A stretch of 40,015 nt of DNA from Lentisphaeria bacterium (GTDB lineage: Bacteria; Verrucomicrobiota; Lentisphaeria; Oligosphaerales; Oligosphaeraceae), in contig JAQWBY010000002.1 of assembly GCA_028706165.1 (NCBI GenBank), positions 5,481-45,495 on the forward strand, written 5' to 3'. The notes beneath the pieces were generated by a model that searched no databases, was not told where the DNA came from, and saw only the letters and a list, made by a program, of their open reading frames with translations. A program made the translations under genes and the position numbers. Of the stretch, positions 1-7,835 are shown one piece after another. How positions within the stretch are numbered: position 1 is the stretch's first letter; each line of letters opens with the position of its first letter.

Positions 1-477
1 GGCGCTCATGGCCAGCGAGGCCGGCTTGTCCAGCGACGCTTCCTGGCTTTCGACGGGGTTGATCAGATAGCTCTTGATGGTCGCCAGTTGCTTGGCGTTG
101 ATGGCGCCTTCGAGGACGTACTGCGTGGCGCTGCGCACCAACGGGCGGTCCTTCTGGGTGAGCAGCTGCACGCACTGCGCGGCGGAGTCCGCGCGCTGGT
201 CGTATTGGCCCGGCAGGAATTCGACGGCAAACAGCTGGCCGGCGCAAGACGGCAGCGCCTCGTCGTAGACGACGTCGCAGTTGGGCTCGGAGAGAACGCT
301 GTCGCGCGCAGCCAGATACTCGTCGTCAGTTAAGCCGGAGAGGTCATAGCGCTTGCAGATGCGGACGCGCTCCAGGCCGCGGATGCCGAGGTTTTCGCGT
401 AGATCACTCAAGAGATGGCGCGCTTCAACATCGAAACCAGGGCGTTTTTCGACAAAAACCCGTCTGACGAACTCCAT
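1..477 (-). CDS. purL: Phosphoribosylformylglycinamidine synthase, N-terminal part (cut by window edge)
   Basis: Fourth step of de novo purine synthesis: ATP- and glutamine-dependent conversion of FGAR to FGAM in the cytoplasm. Reading the minus strand from the ATG at 477 gives MEFVRRVFVEKRPGFDVEA, then a LRENLGIRGLERVRI segment, LPGQYDQRADSAAQC and INPVESQEASLDKP. These are recognisable N-terminal motifs of the large (about 1,200-residue) single-chain PurL found in clostridia and Bacteroides, not of the small PurL that needs separate PurS and PurQ. About 159 residues are visible; the catalytic and glutaminase domains lie outside the window. The start is supported by a GGAG Shine-Dalgarno at 487-491. 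A hairpin plus T-tract (501-530) sits just upstream. The family call is from remembered motifs and is quite secure. Confidence 0.9.
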   Translation of the reverse strand, partial: MEFVRRVFVEKRPGFDVEARHLLSDLRENLGIRGLERVRICKRYDLSGLTDDEYLAARDSVLSEPNCDVVYDEALPSCAGQLFAVEFLPGQYDQRADSAAQCVQLLTQKDRPLVRSATQYVLEGAINAKQLATIKSYLINPVESQEASLDKPASLAMSA

Positions 478-500
478 AACGGCACTCTCCTGCAAGGGAC

Positions 501-530
501 AAAAAGAAACAAAAACCGGCCTGCGGCCGG
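501..530 (-). terminator. Rho-independent terminator or attenuator before purL
   Basis: Read on the minus strand, a GC-only 6-bp stem (CCGGCC/GGCCGG, 516-530, loop of 3) is followed by TTTTTGTTTCTTTTTG (about 515-500). It is a good intrinsic terminator for the CapA gene ending at 606. It ends only about 10 nt before the purL ribosome binding site, so purL either has its promoter upstream of the hairpin and must read through it, or has an almost leaderless message. I found no convincing -35/-10 pair between 531 and 605; TATATT on the minus strand near 547-552 is the only -10-like hexamer. Confidence 0.7.
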
Positions 531-605
531 CGCTGGCAATGCGTTAATATAACGCCGCAAGCGCCGGCTTTGGGGCGGTGGCGGGAGCTTTTTCCGGCTT
601 GGTGT

Positions 606-1847
606 TCAGTCGAGCATGAAGGAGGCTTTGCCGAGCTTGTCGAGTTGTGGCTTACGGGCGAGCGCTTCATCGCGGCGGCCTTCTTCGACGAGTCGCAGGT
701 AGGTGGTTACCAGCTCATTGTGGGCTTCGCAGGTAAGGAGATTGCGGAGGCCGAGTAGTTTTGGGTTTGGCGTGGGCGCGTCGAAGTCCTCGGTGGTCCA
801 TGACGGCTTAATGAAAGCGCGGGGGTAGCCGCTGCTGGCGGCCCAGCATTCGAAGAAGCGGCGGAGTTCCTGCATGTCGGCGATGGGGGCGGAGATGGTG
901 TTGATGTACTTGAAGAAGCCCTCGCGTTGGGTGCCGGTCAGCGGTTTGACGGTGTCGGCTTCGGGGGTGAAGGTGGTGGGGATGAGCTCCATTGCGGTCG
1001 CGCCGTCCATGTCGATGCTGAAGCGGACCATGTAGCCGACGTACCAGAAGTTGGTCGGGTCGTCTTTGACGCTGCGTTCGGGGAAGTAGAAATTGCCGAG
1101 GCTGTAAACGATGGGTTTGCCGTGCCAGAGTTCGGTGCCCTGGGGGCAGTGGGTGTGGATGTTCACGACCATGCTGGCGCCGGCGTCAATGAAGGTCCGG
1201 CACATTTCGACGACGCGCGGACTGGGCAGGGGGTTGTGCTCGTTGCCGCCATGGAGGACCACCAGGCAACAGTCAACCGCCTCGGCCACATTCGCTATTT
1301 GGCGGGTGTTCAGGGCAGGCGAGAGCGGTGCGGCGCCGGGGCGTTCCGGGGTAGCGCTGCCGAATTCGTTTTCGGCGAAATTGAGGATGCCGATACGGAT
1401 GCCGTTGACTTCACGGACCAGCGGCCGGTAGGCGGCGGCGAGGTTTTCCCCGGCGCCGACGGTGTGGAAGCCGTTGTCGCGGAGTTGGGCGATGGTGTCC
1501 ATGGCGGCTTTGGGGCCGAAGTCGCCGATGTGGTTGTTGGCGAGGAGGGCGACGTCGCCGCCCCAGGCGTGCAGGAAGTCGATGGTGCCGGGGTGGCAGC
1601 GGATATTGGGGCCACTTTTGCAAATGGGAGTGTCGTCGGTGGTCAGTGGCGTCTCGAATTGGATCAGGGAGAGATCAGCGGCGGCGAAGATGTCGTGGAG
1701 CGGCGCGAGGATGTCATTGGCCTGGCCGTCCAGGACGCGTTCTTCGGCGACGAGGCGGGGACAGCAGTCGCCCGCGATGAGGATGTCTGCCTGCTCGCTG
1801 GATTGACGTTCACGGATGGCAACGCGGCCGTTTTTCGGGTTGATCAT
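606..1847 (-). CDS. CapA family protein (PGA_cap metallophosphatase fold)
   Basis: A 413-residue protein with the order of motifs seen in the CapA/PGA_cap family: GDCCPR near residue 27, SLIQFETPLT near 59, ALLANNHIGDFG near 100, GILNFAENEF near 153, VVLHGGNEHN near 195 and NIHTHCPQGTELWHGKPIVYSLGNF near 230-255. Asp, Asn and His in these motifs match the metal-binding residues of calcineurin-like phosphoesterases. Family members act in poly-gamma-glutamate capsule or cell-surface polymer metabolism, but many are uncharacterised, so the substrate is unknown. No signal peptide or membrane anchor is visible at the N-terminus, unlike classical CapA. ATG at 1847 has AAAGGA 9 nt upstream. It lies 79 bp after the beta-helix gene on the same strand and is probably cotranscribed with it. 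Confidence 0.8.
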   Translation of the reverse strand: MINPKNGRVAIRERQSSEQADILIAGDCCPRLVAEERVLDGQANDILAPLHDIFAAADLSLIQFETPLTTDDTPICKSGPNIRCHPGTIDFLHAWGGDVALLANNHIGDFGPKAAMDTIAQLRDNGFHTVGAGENLAAAYRPLVREVNGIRIGILNFAENEFGSATPERPGAAPLSPALNTRQIANVAEAVDCCLVVLHGGNEHNPLPSPRVVEMCRTFIDAGASMVVNIHTHCPQGTELWHGKPIVYSLGNFYFPERSVKDDPTNFWYVGYMVRFSIDMDGATAMELIPTTFTPEADTVKPLTGTQREGFFKYINTISAPIADMQELRRFFECWAASSGYPRAFIKPSWTTEDFDAPTPNPKLLGLRNLLTCEAHNELVTTYLRLVEEGRRDEALARKPQLDKLGKASFMLD

Positions 1848-1926
1848 GACGGTGGTCCTTTGGGGAATGGAGGTGAATAAAAATCGCTAACACAAACGAA
1901 ATGATAGCATTGTGCTACTGCGACGG

Positions 1927-3876
1927 CTAGTCGCAGCGGATGCTGAGGTCGTCGAGAAAGAATGTGGCGGAGCCGCCGGCGGCGGGGATTTCCGGGAAGA
2001 AGTCCACGACGATTTCCATGGGCGGGCCGTCCTGCTGCTGACTTTTGTCGCCGCCGAGGCATTTTGGGGGCAGTTGCTTGAGGTCCCAGTTGATTACGCG
2101 CCAGCCCTGCCAGTCCAGGTGGCCTTCAGGGCCATAGAATTGCTCGCCGCTGCGATCGCGGACGCGGGGGACGAAGCGGGTGTTGCTGCCGTCGCCAAAG
2201 AGCTTGAAGGACAGTGCGGTGACGGGGCGGTCGAGGCTATCGAAGCGGACCGAGAAAAGCTTGAGCTGCCAGGTCTTGGTTTTGTCGCCGGGCGGGAATT
2301 GCGCCGAGACGGCGACGGCCCGCTTGCCGCTGGCGGCCTGCTGGTCGCTGAGGACGGCTTGGGCGGCGACGAGTGTGCCGTCGGGGCCGCGTTCTGGCCA
2401 GACATAGGCGAGAGCCCAGGGGTTGTCGCTTTCGAAGTCGAAGTCGAGTTGCAGCGGCCCGGTGCTGGTGGCGACTTGTGGCTCCGGCGGGGCGATGTCG
2501 CCAACGGGGAGTTCAATGGGGCTGGCGATGCCGGGCGCCCGGCGCTGTCGGCCGTCCATGATCTTGGGGTGCTGGGCCAGGAACATGCCGCGGAAGGATG
2601 GTGCTCCCAGCACCGATTGGGCGTCCTGGCCGCTGGCGCTTTGGTAATCGGCGAAGGCCGTCGGCGGGAAGTCTTGATCATTGATGCGAAAGGCGCCGGG
2701 GTGGTAGGCGTTGCCGTTGGCCCGTAGGGTGCCGCCCTGGAGCAGCAGGGCATGGCCGCCTTGGGGATGCCTGATCAGCGAGTGGAAGAGGTGAAGCGCG
2801 GCACCACTGAGGACGCTGGCGCCAACCACGGAGTCTAGAATGGTGCAGCGCTGCACGGTGGCGCGGGCATTGCTCATGACGACCAGGCCCTGCGGGCCGC
2901 CGCTGATGACGACGTTTTTGAGGAAGAGCGTGCCGGCGGCCATGGGATCGTCGGGTTCGTAACCGGCTGTGGCGACGAGGGTGCTGCGGATGACGACCTG
3001 CCCACCGGCGTTGTCGCGCACGAGCGAGTCTTCCATGCTGCGGAAGCCGCCCCAGAAGTCCGCGCCGGCGCGGCGGTTATGCTCGGCGAGCACGCCCTGG
3101 TAGAGTGAGCGCGCGACACTGATGTCTTGGATGCCGTAGTTGTTGTGGTGAAAATGGCCGCCGCGGACGACAGCGGCGACGTCTTCGTGGTTGGAGAAGC
3201 CGTCGTCGCCGTTGTGGCGACCGCAGATGTTTTCATAGTGGAGACCGCGGCAGTAGCCGTGCATGTTGAAGCCGTCATTGGCGAAGTACTCGGCGTTGAG
3301 ATTGCGGATGGTGACGTAGCTGATGTTGCTCATGGTGACGCCGCAGGGCCGGTAGGTGCCGCGCAGGCCGAGTTGGGCCGGGGTGACGCCGGGTGCGCAG
3401 CGCAGGTAAATACCCTTGGCGGTCCAGCAGGCCTGACCGACTTTGAGGTCTTCCGGCTTGCGGGGGCCTTCCAGGCGCCGGCCATCGCCGTCAATGAGGT
3501 AGGGTTCCTGGGCGCCGACGCGGGTGCCGTCGGGTTGGAAGAACAGGCCGTCGCCGCGGTCTTGCCACTGGTCGGCGGGGACGGGCGCCAAGCCGCTGAT
3601 GGTCGCGCCGTTGCCTTCGATGGTGATGGGGCGCCAGGGCGTGCCACCGCGGAGGAAGACCATGCTCTCGTAAAAATACTGGCCGGCGCCCAGCGACACC
3701 GTGTCGCCGGGTTGGACTTTGGCCATGGCGGCGGCGATGCTGCGCAACGTGGTCTGCGGACTGCGGCCGTCCTGCTGGTCGTCGCCCTGGGCGGCGTCGA
3801 CAAAAATCACGTTCTGGGCGATGGCGAACACCGCGCTGAGGAGGAGTGTCGCTGCTGCTGGAATACGTGTGCGCAT
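1927..3876 (-). CDS. Secreted right-handed parallel beta-helix protein
   Basis: A 649-residue protein. Residues 1-20 form a signal peptide (MRTRIP, then a hydrophobic stretch ending AIAQ). It continues with IFVDAAQGDDQQDGRSPQTTLRSIAAA and KVQPGDTVSLGAGQY, the usual opening of exported pectate-lyase-like/right-handed beta-helix proteins. Residues about 170-400 contain repeated short strands with N-D-G and H-x-N turns (YVTIRNLNAEYFANDGF, GRHNGDDGFSNHED, HHNNYGIQD) typical of beta-helix coils. The C-terminal 180 residues look like a beta-sandwich module (LDFDFESDNPW...FFLDDLSIRCD), probably carbohydrate binding. Likely a polysaccharide lyase, hydrolase or binding protein outside the cytoplasm; the exact activity cannot be read. 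ATG 3876 has GGAAAAG about 10 nt upstream. Confidence 0.8.
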   Translation of the reverse strand: MRTRIPAAATLLLSAVFAIAQNVIFVDAAQGDDQQDGRSPQTTLRSIAAAMAKVQPGDTVSLGAGQYFYESMVFLRGGTPWRPITIEGNGATISGLAPVPADQWQDRGDGLFFQPDGTRVGAQEPYLIDGDGRRLEGPRKPEDLKVGQACWTAKGIYLRCAPGVTPAQLGLRGTYRPCGVTMSNISYVTIRNLNAEYFANDGFNMHGYCRGLHYENICGRHNGDDGFSNHEDVAAVVRGGHFHHNNYGIQDISVARSLYQGVLAEHNRRAGADFWGGFRSMEDSLVRDNAGGQVVIRSTLVATAGYEPDDPMAAGTLFLKNVVISGGPQGLVVMSNARATVQRCTILDSVVGASVLSGAALHLFHSLIRHPQGGHALLLQGGTLRANGNAYHPGAFRINDQDFPPTAFADYQSASGQDAQSVLGAPSFRGMFLAQHPKIMDGRQRRAPGIASPIELPVGDIAPPEPQVATSTGPLQLDFDFESDNPWALAYVWPERGPDGTLVAAQAVLSDQQAASGKRAVAVSAQFPPGDKTKTWQLKLFSVRFDSLDRPVTALSFKLFGDGSNTRFVPRVRDRSGEQFYGPEGHLDWQGWRVINWDLKQLPPKCLGGDKSQQQDGPPMEIVVDFFPEIPAAGGSATFFLDDLSIRCD

Positions 3877-4007
3877 GATAGTATCTTTTCCGTTGTCAAG
3901 ACTAGGCCCTGTGCCAATGGACTGACTGTGTCATTCGTTATTACCTGTTTGTGTGTGGCGGTTGCGCGTGGTGCAAACCATAAGATGGTCACCTTGGCGG
4001 GGTTTTC

Positions 4008-4050
4008 AACAACTCTGTGGCGGCGCCAACGCGAGTTGTTTCGGTACTAT
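4008..4050 (+). promoter_or_regulatory. Inverted repeat and -10-like hexamer upstream of the zinc-ribbon gene
   Basis: AACAACTC (4008-4015) and GAGTTGTT (4033-4040) form a perfect 8-bp inverted repeat, followed by TACTAT (4045-4050), a -10-like hexamer 67 nt before the ATG at 4118. It could be an operator over a promoter or a leader hairpin. There is no clear -35 box. Confidence 0.3.
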
Positions 4051-4117
4051 GCGGTGGTGGTACATGGGCGCCTGGCGGGCGCAAGAGGTCAGTGCAGATA
4101 CGAGGTGTCAGCAATCT

Positions 4118-4711
4118 ATGAAGCAGATTCAGAAGTGCCCGCATTGCGGCAAAGACGCCATCTTCATTCGCGAATTGTGCCCGAATTGCGGTCATGATTC
4201 GCACAGTGATGCTCGCGGCGAGCCTGATTACAAGGCCGACGAGCGTGGACGCTTGCCTTCCTACGTGTCGCTGCTGGAGGAGACGCTGAGCGTGCCGCAG
4301 CAGCACGGTCGGATATTGCTGGGGATGATCTGCGCGTTGCTGGTATTGCCGGTGGCGGCTCTGAATGTGGTGAACGTCTATTTGCTGCTAGACCCCGACC
4401 GCACGCGGGATATCCTCGTGTGGCGCAGCCTGTTGCTCCTGGTGCTCTGTCTCTGGCTGGTCTATCGCGTGTGGCATGGCCGGCGCTGGTCGCAACCGTT
4501 GCTCACCGGCTGGGCCGTTCTTTCCGGCCTGGTGCTACTCGCCTACGCGCTGCAGCATTACGCGCAAGGCGCGTCCGGCAATCCCGTGGCACTGCTGGGG
4601 GCGACGGTGTTCGGGCTGGTGAATCTCTGGTGTGCCTGGCAACTTTGGCGCTCCCGCATTATTCCCGATTTTGTTAACCGCCAGCAGCGCTTCTATCACG
4701 CCTCTTTCTGA
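4118..4711 (+). CDS. Zinc-ribbon membrane protein of unknown function
   Basis: 197 residues from the ATG at 4118 (MKQIQKCPHC), chosen because GAGGT lies about 10 nt upstream and the longer upstream reading has no domain character. Residues 7-24 form a zinc ribbon with two CPxC knuckles (CPHC and CPNC, 13 residues apart). After a charged linker come four predicted hydrophobic segments at roughly residues 66-92, 98-118, 128-146 and 154-170, with a positively charged tail after the last. The ribbon would be cytoplasmic. I do not recognise a named family; zinc-ribbon plus polytopic membrane proteins are common and functionally diverse. It precedes the folate/RNase Y genes with a 330-bp gap and is probably a separate transcription unit. 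Confidence 0.75.
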   Translation: MKQIQKCPHCGKDAIFIRELCPNCGHDSHSDARGEPDYKADERGRLPSYVSLLEETLSVPQQHGRILLGMICALLVLPVAALNVVNVYLLLDPDRTRDILVWRSLLLLVLCLWLVYRVWHGRRWSQPLLTGWAVLSGLVLLAYALQHYAQGASGNPVALLGATVFGLVNLWCAWQLWRSRIIPDFVNRQQRFYHASF

Positions 4712-4799
4712 ACAGCACGGCATTTGCGCCCCGGTGACAACTTTTTCAAAAATGTAATAACCACGGCTGGTTTTCGTGCTAAATGCCTGGCGAAAAACA

Positions 4800-4827
4800 T
4801 TGAAAGTTAGGTATTGTGTCCTAACTT
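4800..4827 (+). promoter_or_regulatory. Possible promoter overlapping a dyad, upstream of the 6S RNA candidate
   Basis: TTGAAA (4800-4805) and TAACTT (4822-4827) are 16 bp apart. The same bases form a dyad: AGTTAGG (4805-4811) pairs with CCTAACT (4820-4826), extended by TTGAA/TTCAA with a 3-nt bulge (to 4832). There is no T-run after it, so it is unlikely to be a terminator. It could be a promoter with an operator, or only a hairpin. Confidence 0.3.
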
Positions 4828-4850
4828 ATTCAAGTCGTCTCGGGTGAGGC

Positions 4851-5037
4851 GGCAAAGTATTTAGGCAGATGGCGGCGGTTCGGTTCGGGCGGCGATGGCC
4901 AAGGTGTTGTTGCCGTTTGGGTTGGTTGTTGTCATCGAATGATAGAGACGTGATTTCCGCACGGAGGCGCGTTCGAGGAATTCAGGGTGTTGACTGAGGC
5001 CATGAGGCTGACTGCCGGTTGTGGCTGTTACTGTGCC
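4851..5037 (+). ncRNA. Candidate 6S RNA (ssrS)
   Basis: This stretch without a gene is directly upstream of the 5-formyltetrahydrofolate cyclo-ligase gene, where ssrS lies in many bacteria. The ends can pair: GGCAAAGTA (4851-4859) with TACTGTGCC (5029-5037), one mismatch, then GGCAG (4864-4868) with CTGCC (5012-5016). Further in, ATGGCC (4895-4900) pairs with GGCCAT (4998-5003), and TCAT-CGA-ATGA (4932-4942) makes an apical hairpin. The result is a roughly 187-nt rod, the usual size of 6S RNA, with an unpaired 5' bulge of about 26 nt. The stem was found by eye and the typical internal consensus is not clear, so this remains a candidate. 6S RNA binds sigma-70 RNA polymerase as a promoter mimic. 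Confidence 0.35.
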
Positions 5038-5042
5038 CACCA

Positions 5043-5648
5043 ATGCACATGCCAACCCATTTGACAACAAAGGAAGCGCTGCGACATGAGATACGGGGGC
5101 GTTTGCGCGCAACCCGGCCAGATTCATTGCGCAGTGGCCGAGTGATTGCATCGTTGTTGTCAGGATTGTCGGTGTTGACAGAAGGGCGGGCGTTGGCTGC
5201 ATACATGGCATTCGGGCTTGAGCCAGATATCTACGACTATCTGGTGGCCTGGCTGCAAACTGGCAAGGCGTTGTATTTGCCTGCATTTATTGAGCATGAG
5301 CAGGCCTACGCCATGGTTGCGGTCCATGATTTGGACACGCAGCTGGTTGCCGGTCATTATGGCATACGCGAGCCGCACCCAGCTCTTCCGCGATTGCATC
5401 CCCCCTTTGACTGTGAGCCGCCCTGGACGTGGTTGGTGCCCGGTTTGGCCTTTGACCAGACCGGCAACCGCCTTGGCCGCGGGCGCGGTTATTATGACCG
5501 TTTGCTCGCAGGCGCGACAGGCATCAAGATCGGCGTGGCCCACGATTGTCAGATCGTCCCGGCTATACCGACTCATGCGCACGACGTGCGCATGGACTAT
5601 GTCGCTACGGAAACACGTGTGGTTTCATGTGGCGGACATATTGCCTGA
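5043..5648 (+). CDS. 5-formyltetrahydrofolate cyclo-ligase (MTHFS)
   Basis: Converts 5-formyl-THF to 5,10-methenyl-THF with ATP, recycling the storage folate into one-carbon metabolism that feeds purine synthesis. The family signature is clear: TTKEALRHEIRGRLRA at the N-terminus, AAYMAFGLEPD in the middle, and the nucleotide/folate loop VPGLAFDQTGNRLGRGRGYYDR near residue 145-168. About 201 residues, normal for the family. The start is uncertain: ATG at 5043 or 5049 fits the alignment but has no good Shine-Dalgarno, and an in-frame TTG at 5019 is also possible. It overlaps nothing and is followed 20 bp later by the RNase Y gene, so the two are likely one operon. Confidence 0.9.
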   Translation: MHMPTHLTTKEALRHEIRGRLRATRPDSLRSGRVIASLLSGLSVLTEGRALAAYMAFGLEPDIYDYLVAWLQTGKALYLPAFIEHEQAYAMVAVHDLDTQLVAGHYGIREPHPALPRLHPPFDCEPPWTWLVPGLAFDQTGNRLGRGRGYYDRLLAGATGIKIGVAHDCQIVPAIPTHAHDVRMDYVATETRVVSCGGHIA

Positions 5649-5668
5649 GTGGCAGAAAGGATTTGGGA

Positions 5669-7303
5669 ATGATGACACAGGGGTTATTACCGGCCCTAAT
5701 GACGGGGCTGTTGGCGAAGTTGGGCGGCGGGGAAATTGTCTTGGTGATTGTGCTGGTGGTTACCTTGGCGGTTTTTGGCTTAGTGGCTCTGTTGCTGCGC
5801 CAGCGCCGTACAAGTGGGGAGGGCGGCAACAGCTTGCTGACGCAGGCTCGTGAGGAAGCCGAGCTCATTCGCCAGAAAGCCAGCCTGGAAGCTGAGAACA
5901 TCGTCAAGGAAGCGCGGATCAAGGCCAAGGAAGAGCTGATCGCGACACGCGATGAGTTTGAGGTGTCGACCAAGCAGCGCCGGAAGGAACTGCAGAAGGC
6001 CGAGGAGCGGCTGACGGCCAAGGAAGACAACGTCGACAAGAAGTTGGAGCAGCTTGATCAGCGCGCGGCGCAATTGGAGAATCGCGAGAAAGAGTTGCGG
6101 TCGCAGTCCGATGCGTTGAAGGAGAAGAAAGACGAGCTCGACGTCAAGATCGGTCAGCAGCTGCAGGAATTGGAGCGGGTTGCCGGACTTTCCCAGGACG
6201 AAGCGAAGCGGCAGTTGCTGGCGCGGCTGGAAGAGTCGTTGGAAACCGAGCGTGGCACGCTGATCCACCGTTACCAGGAGGAGAACAAGCAGATGTTGAC
6301 GCAGGAAGCGCAGGAGGTGATGATCACCGCCATGCAGCGCTACGCTGGCGACTGCGCCTACGAGCGGACGACATCGACGATTCCTTTGCCCAATGAGGAC
6401 ATGAAGGGCCGCATTATCGGTCGCGAGGGCCGGAATATCCGCACTATTGAGGCGGCGACTGGCGTGAATGTGCTCATTGACGACACGCCGGAGGCCGTGG
6501 TGATATCCTGTTTTGACCCGGTTCGCCGGGAGGTCGCGCGCATCACCATGGAACGCTTGGTGGCTGACGGTCGGATTCATCCGGCGCGGGTTGAGGAGAT
6601 CGTGGCGAAAGTCCGCAAGGACGTTGAGGCGGAGATACAGAAGGCCGGTCAGGACACGGTGAACCAGCTGGGAATTACCCGCTTGCGGCAGAATATCGTG
6701 ACCCTGCTGGGGCGCTTGAAGTACCGCTACAGCTACTCACAGAATGTGCTCATGCACTCCATTGAAGTCGCGTCCATGATGGGCGCCATTGCGGCGCAGG
6801 TCGGTCTTGATGAACACAAGGCCCGCCGGGCGGGGCTGCTGCACGACATTGGCAAAGCCGTCGACCACGAAGTGGAAGGCACGCACGCGCTGATCGGCGC
6901 GGACCTGCTGAAGCGCGCTGGCGAAGACGACGACGTCGTCAATGCCGTTGCCGCGCATCACGAGGAGGCGGAAAAGACCTCGCTAATGGCCATTCTGGTG
7001 CAGATTTGTGACGCCCTGAGCGCCAGTCGGCCTGGTGCCCGCTCTGAGACCACCGAACTCTACCTGAAGCGCTTGGAGCAACTCGAGAGCATTGGCAATG
7101 CCTTTGACGGTGTTGAGAACTGCTTCGCGATTCAGGCCGGCCGCGAACTGCGCGTCATCGTCCAACCAGAGAAGATCACTGAGGAACGCGCGTCGATTCT
7201 GGCTCGCGAGATGGCCGAGCGCATTGAGAAAGAAATGCGCTATCCCGGCCAGATCAGGGTGTCGATCATCCGCGAAACGCGGTCGGTCGATTACGCCAAG
7301 TAA
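5669..7303 (+). CDS. rny: Ribonuclease Y
   Basis: Membrane-anchored endoribonuclease that starts mRNA decay. 544 residues. One N-terminal transmembrane helix (about residues 23-43), then a long charged coiled coil (about 55-215, KASLEAENIVKEARIKAKEEL and repeats of Glu/Lys/Gln), a KH RNA-binding domain with GRIIGREGRNIR near residue 246, and an HD metal-dependent catalytic domain with HSIEVA and GLLHDIGKAVDHE (catalytic His-Asp near 392-393) and AAHHEE. The C-terminus PGQIRVSIIRETRSVDYAK is the conserved family ending. Start at ATG 5669 is set by AAAGGA 7 nt upstream; the upstream reading lies in the cyclo-ligase gene. Length and all motifs are normal for the family. Confidence 0.97.
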   Translation: MMTQGLLPALMTGLLAKLGGGEIVLVIVLVVTLAVFGLVALLLRQRRTSGEGGNSLLTQAREEAELIRQKASLEAENIVKEARIKAKEELIATRDEFEVSTKQRRKELQKAEERLTAKEDNVDKKLEQLDQRAAQLENREKELRSQSDALKEKKDELDVKIGQQLQELERVAGLSQDEAKRQLLARLEESLETERGTLIHRYQEENKQMLTQEAQEVMITAMQRYAGDCAYERTTSTIPLPNEDMKGRIIGREGRNIRTIEAATGVNVLIDDTPEAVVISCFDPVRREVARITMERLVADGRIHPARVEEIVAKVRKDVEAEIQKAGQDTVNQLGITRLRQNIVTLLGRLKYRYSYSQNVLMHSIEVASMMGAIAAQVGLDEHKARRAGLLHDIGKAVDHEVEGTHALIGADLLKRAGEDDDVVNAVAAHHEEAEKTSLMAILVQICDALSASRPGARSETTELYLKRLEQLESIGNAFDGVENCFAIQAGRELRVIVQPEKITEERASILAREMAERIEKEMRYPGQIRVSIIRETRSVDYAK

Positions 7304-7324
7304 GATCGGCGGGGCTTTTATGAC

Positions 7325-7372
7325 GCGGCCGCGCCGCAGACGATCGAGTCTGCGGCGCGGCCGCTTTGTTTT
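7325..7372 (+). terminator. Strong intrinsic terminator after rny
   Basis: A perfect 16-bp GC-rich stem (7325-7340 with 7349-7364) with an 8-nt loop is followed by TTTGTTTT. It closes the cyclo-ligase/RNase Y unit. Confidence 0.93.
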
Positions 7373-7464
7373 GTGGATGGCGAGCCGGACAACGGCGGGC
7401 GCGGGATGGGCGCGGGCGCGGGATGGGCGGCCACTGGTTTCCTGCGGCCAATGCTCTTCATATA

Positions 7465-7633
7465 AGTTCCATTGCCCTTTCGTCCCCAGTCAGCTTCGCC
7501 GACTGGGGACGAAAGGGCCGAGGAACACGGCCATAATGCCGTCTTACCCAGGGCGGCGCACGCCTTCAGCGTGCTTGCCCTGGGCTGGTATGTTTCGCGC
7601 TTTCAGCGCTTCTGCCGCTTTGCGGCGAGGGAC
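7465..7633 (-). repeat. Solo core module of the palindromic repeat family (no terminal repeats)
   Basis: The 7304-7835 gap holds the rny terminator, a 17-bp tandem duplication (7397-7413 and 7414-7430) and this module. It matches, in reverse orientation, the interior of the 39223 element: AGTTCCATTGCC, then an 18-bp-arm hairpin (7474-7491 with 7501-7518), then CCCAGGGC...GCCCTGGG, GCGCTTTCAGCGC and GCCGC...GCGGC palindromes. The GTAATCGGTCA-type ends are absent, so it is a decayed copy or an independently spread module. Small open frames across it on both strands are by-products of the palindromes. I see nothing clear in 7640-7835. Confidence 0.8.
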
Positions 7634-7835
7634 AGCTCGGGCCGGTGGCAGGATCGAAAAACGTCTTCCCGGCTATCGTAATTGGCAGAAACGCGGCCAT
7701 TTTTCGTGGTCGGCAACCCTCATGCGACGCTGCGGGCAAGAGCCCGGGAAACGGGCACGGGAGGTTTCGCGAAACGGGTGTGTGGAAGGTGGTCAGTTTA
7801 TCGCAGTATGTGGCGCGGCCCTGTTACTGCGGGGC

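Noticed and set aside
3127-4197. Open frame of 356 codons on the plus strand
   Set aside because: Mostly antisense to the beta-helix gene and running into the zinc-ribbon gene in another frame; no family character.
7397-7430. Tandem 17-bp duplication
   Set aside because: Only two units in a GC-rich intergenic region; probably slippage with no function visible.
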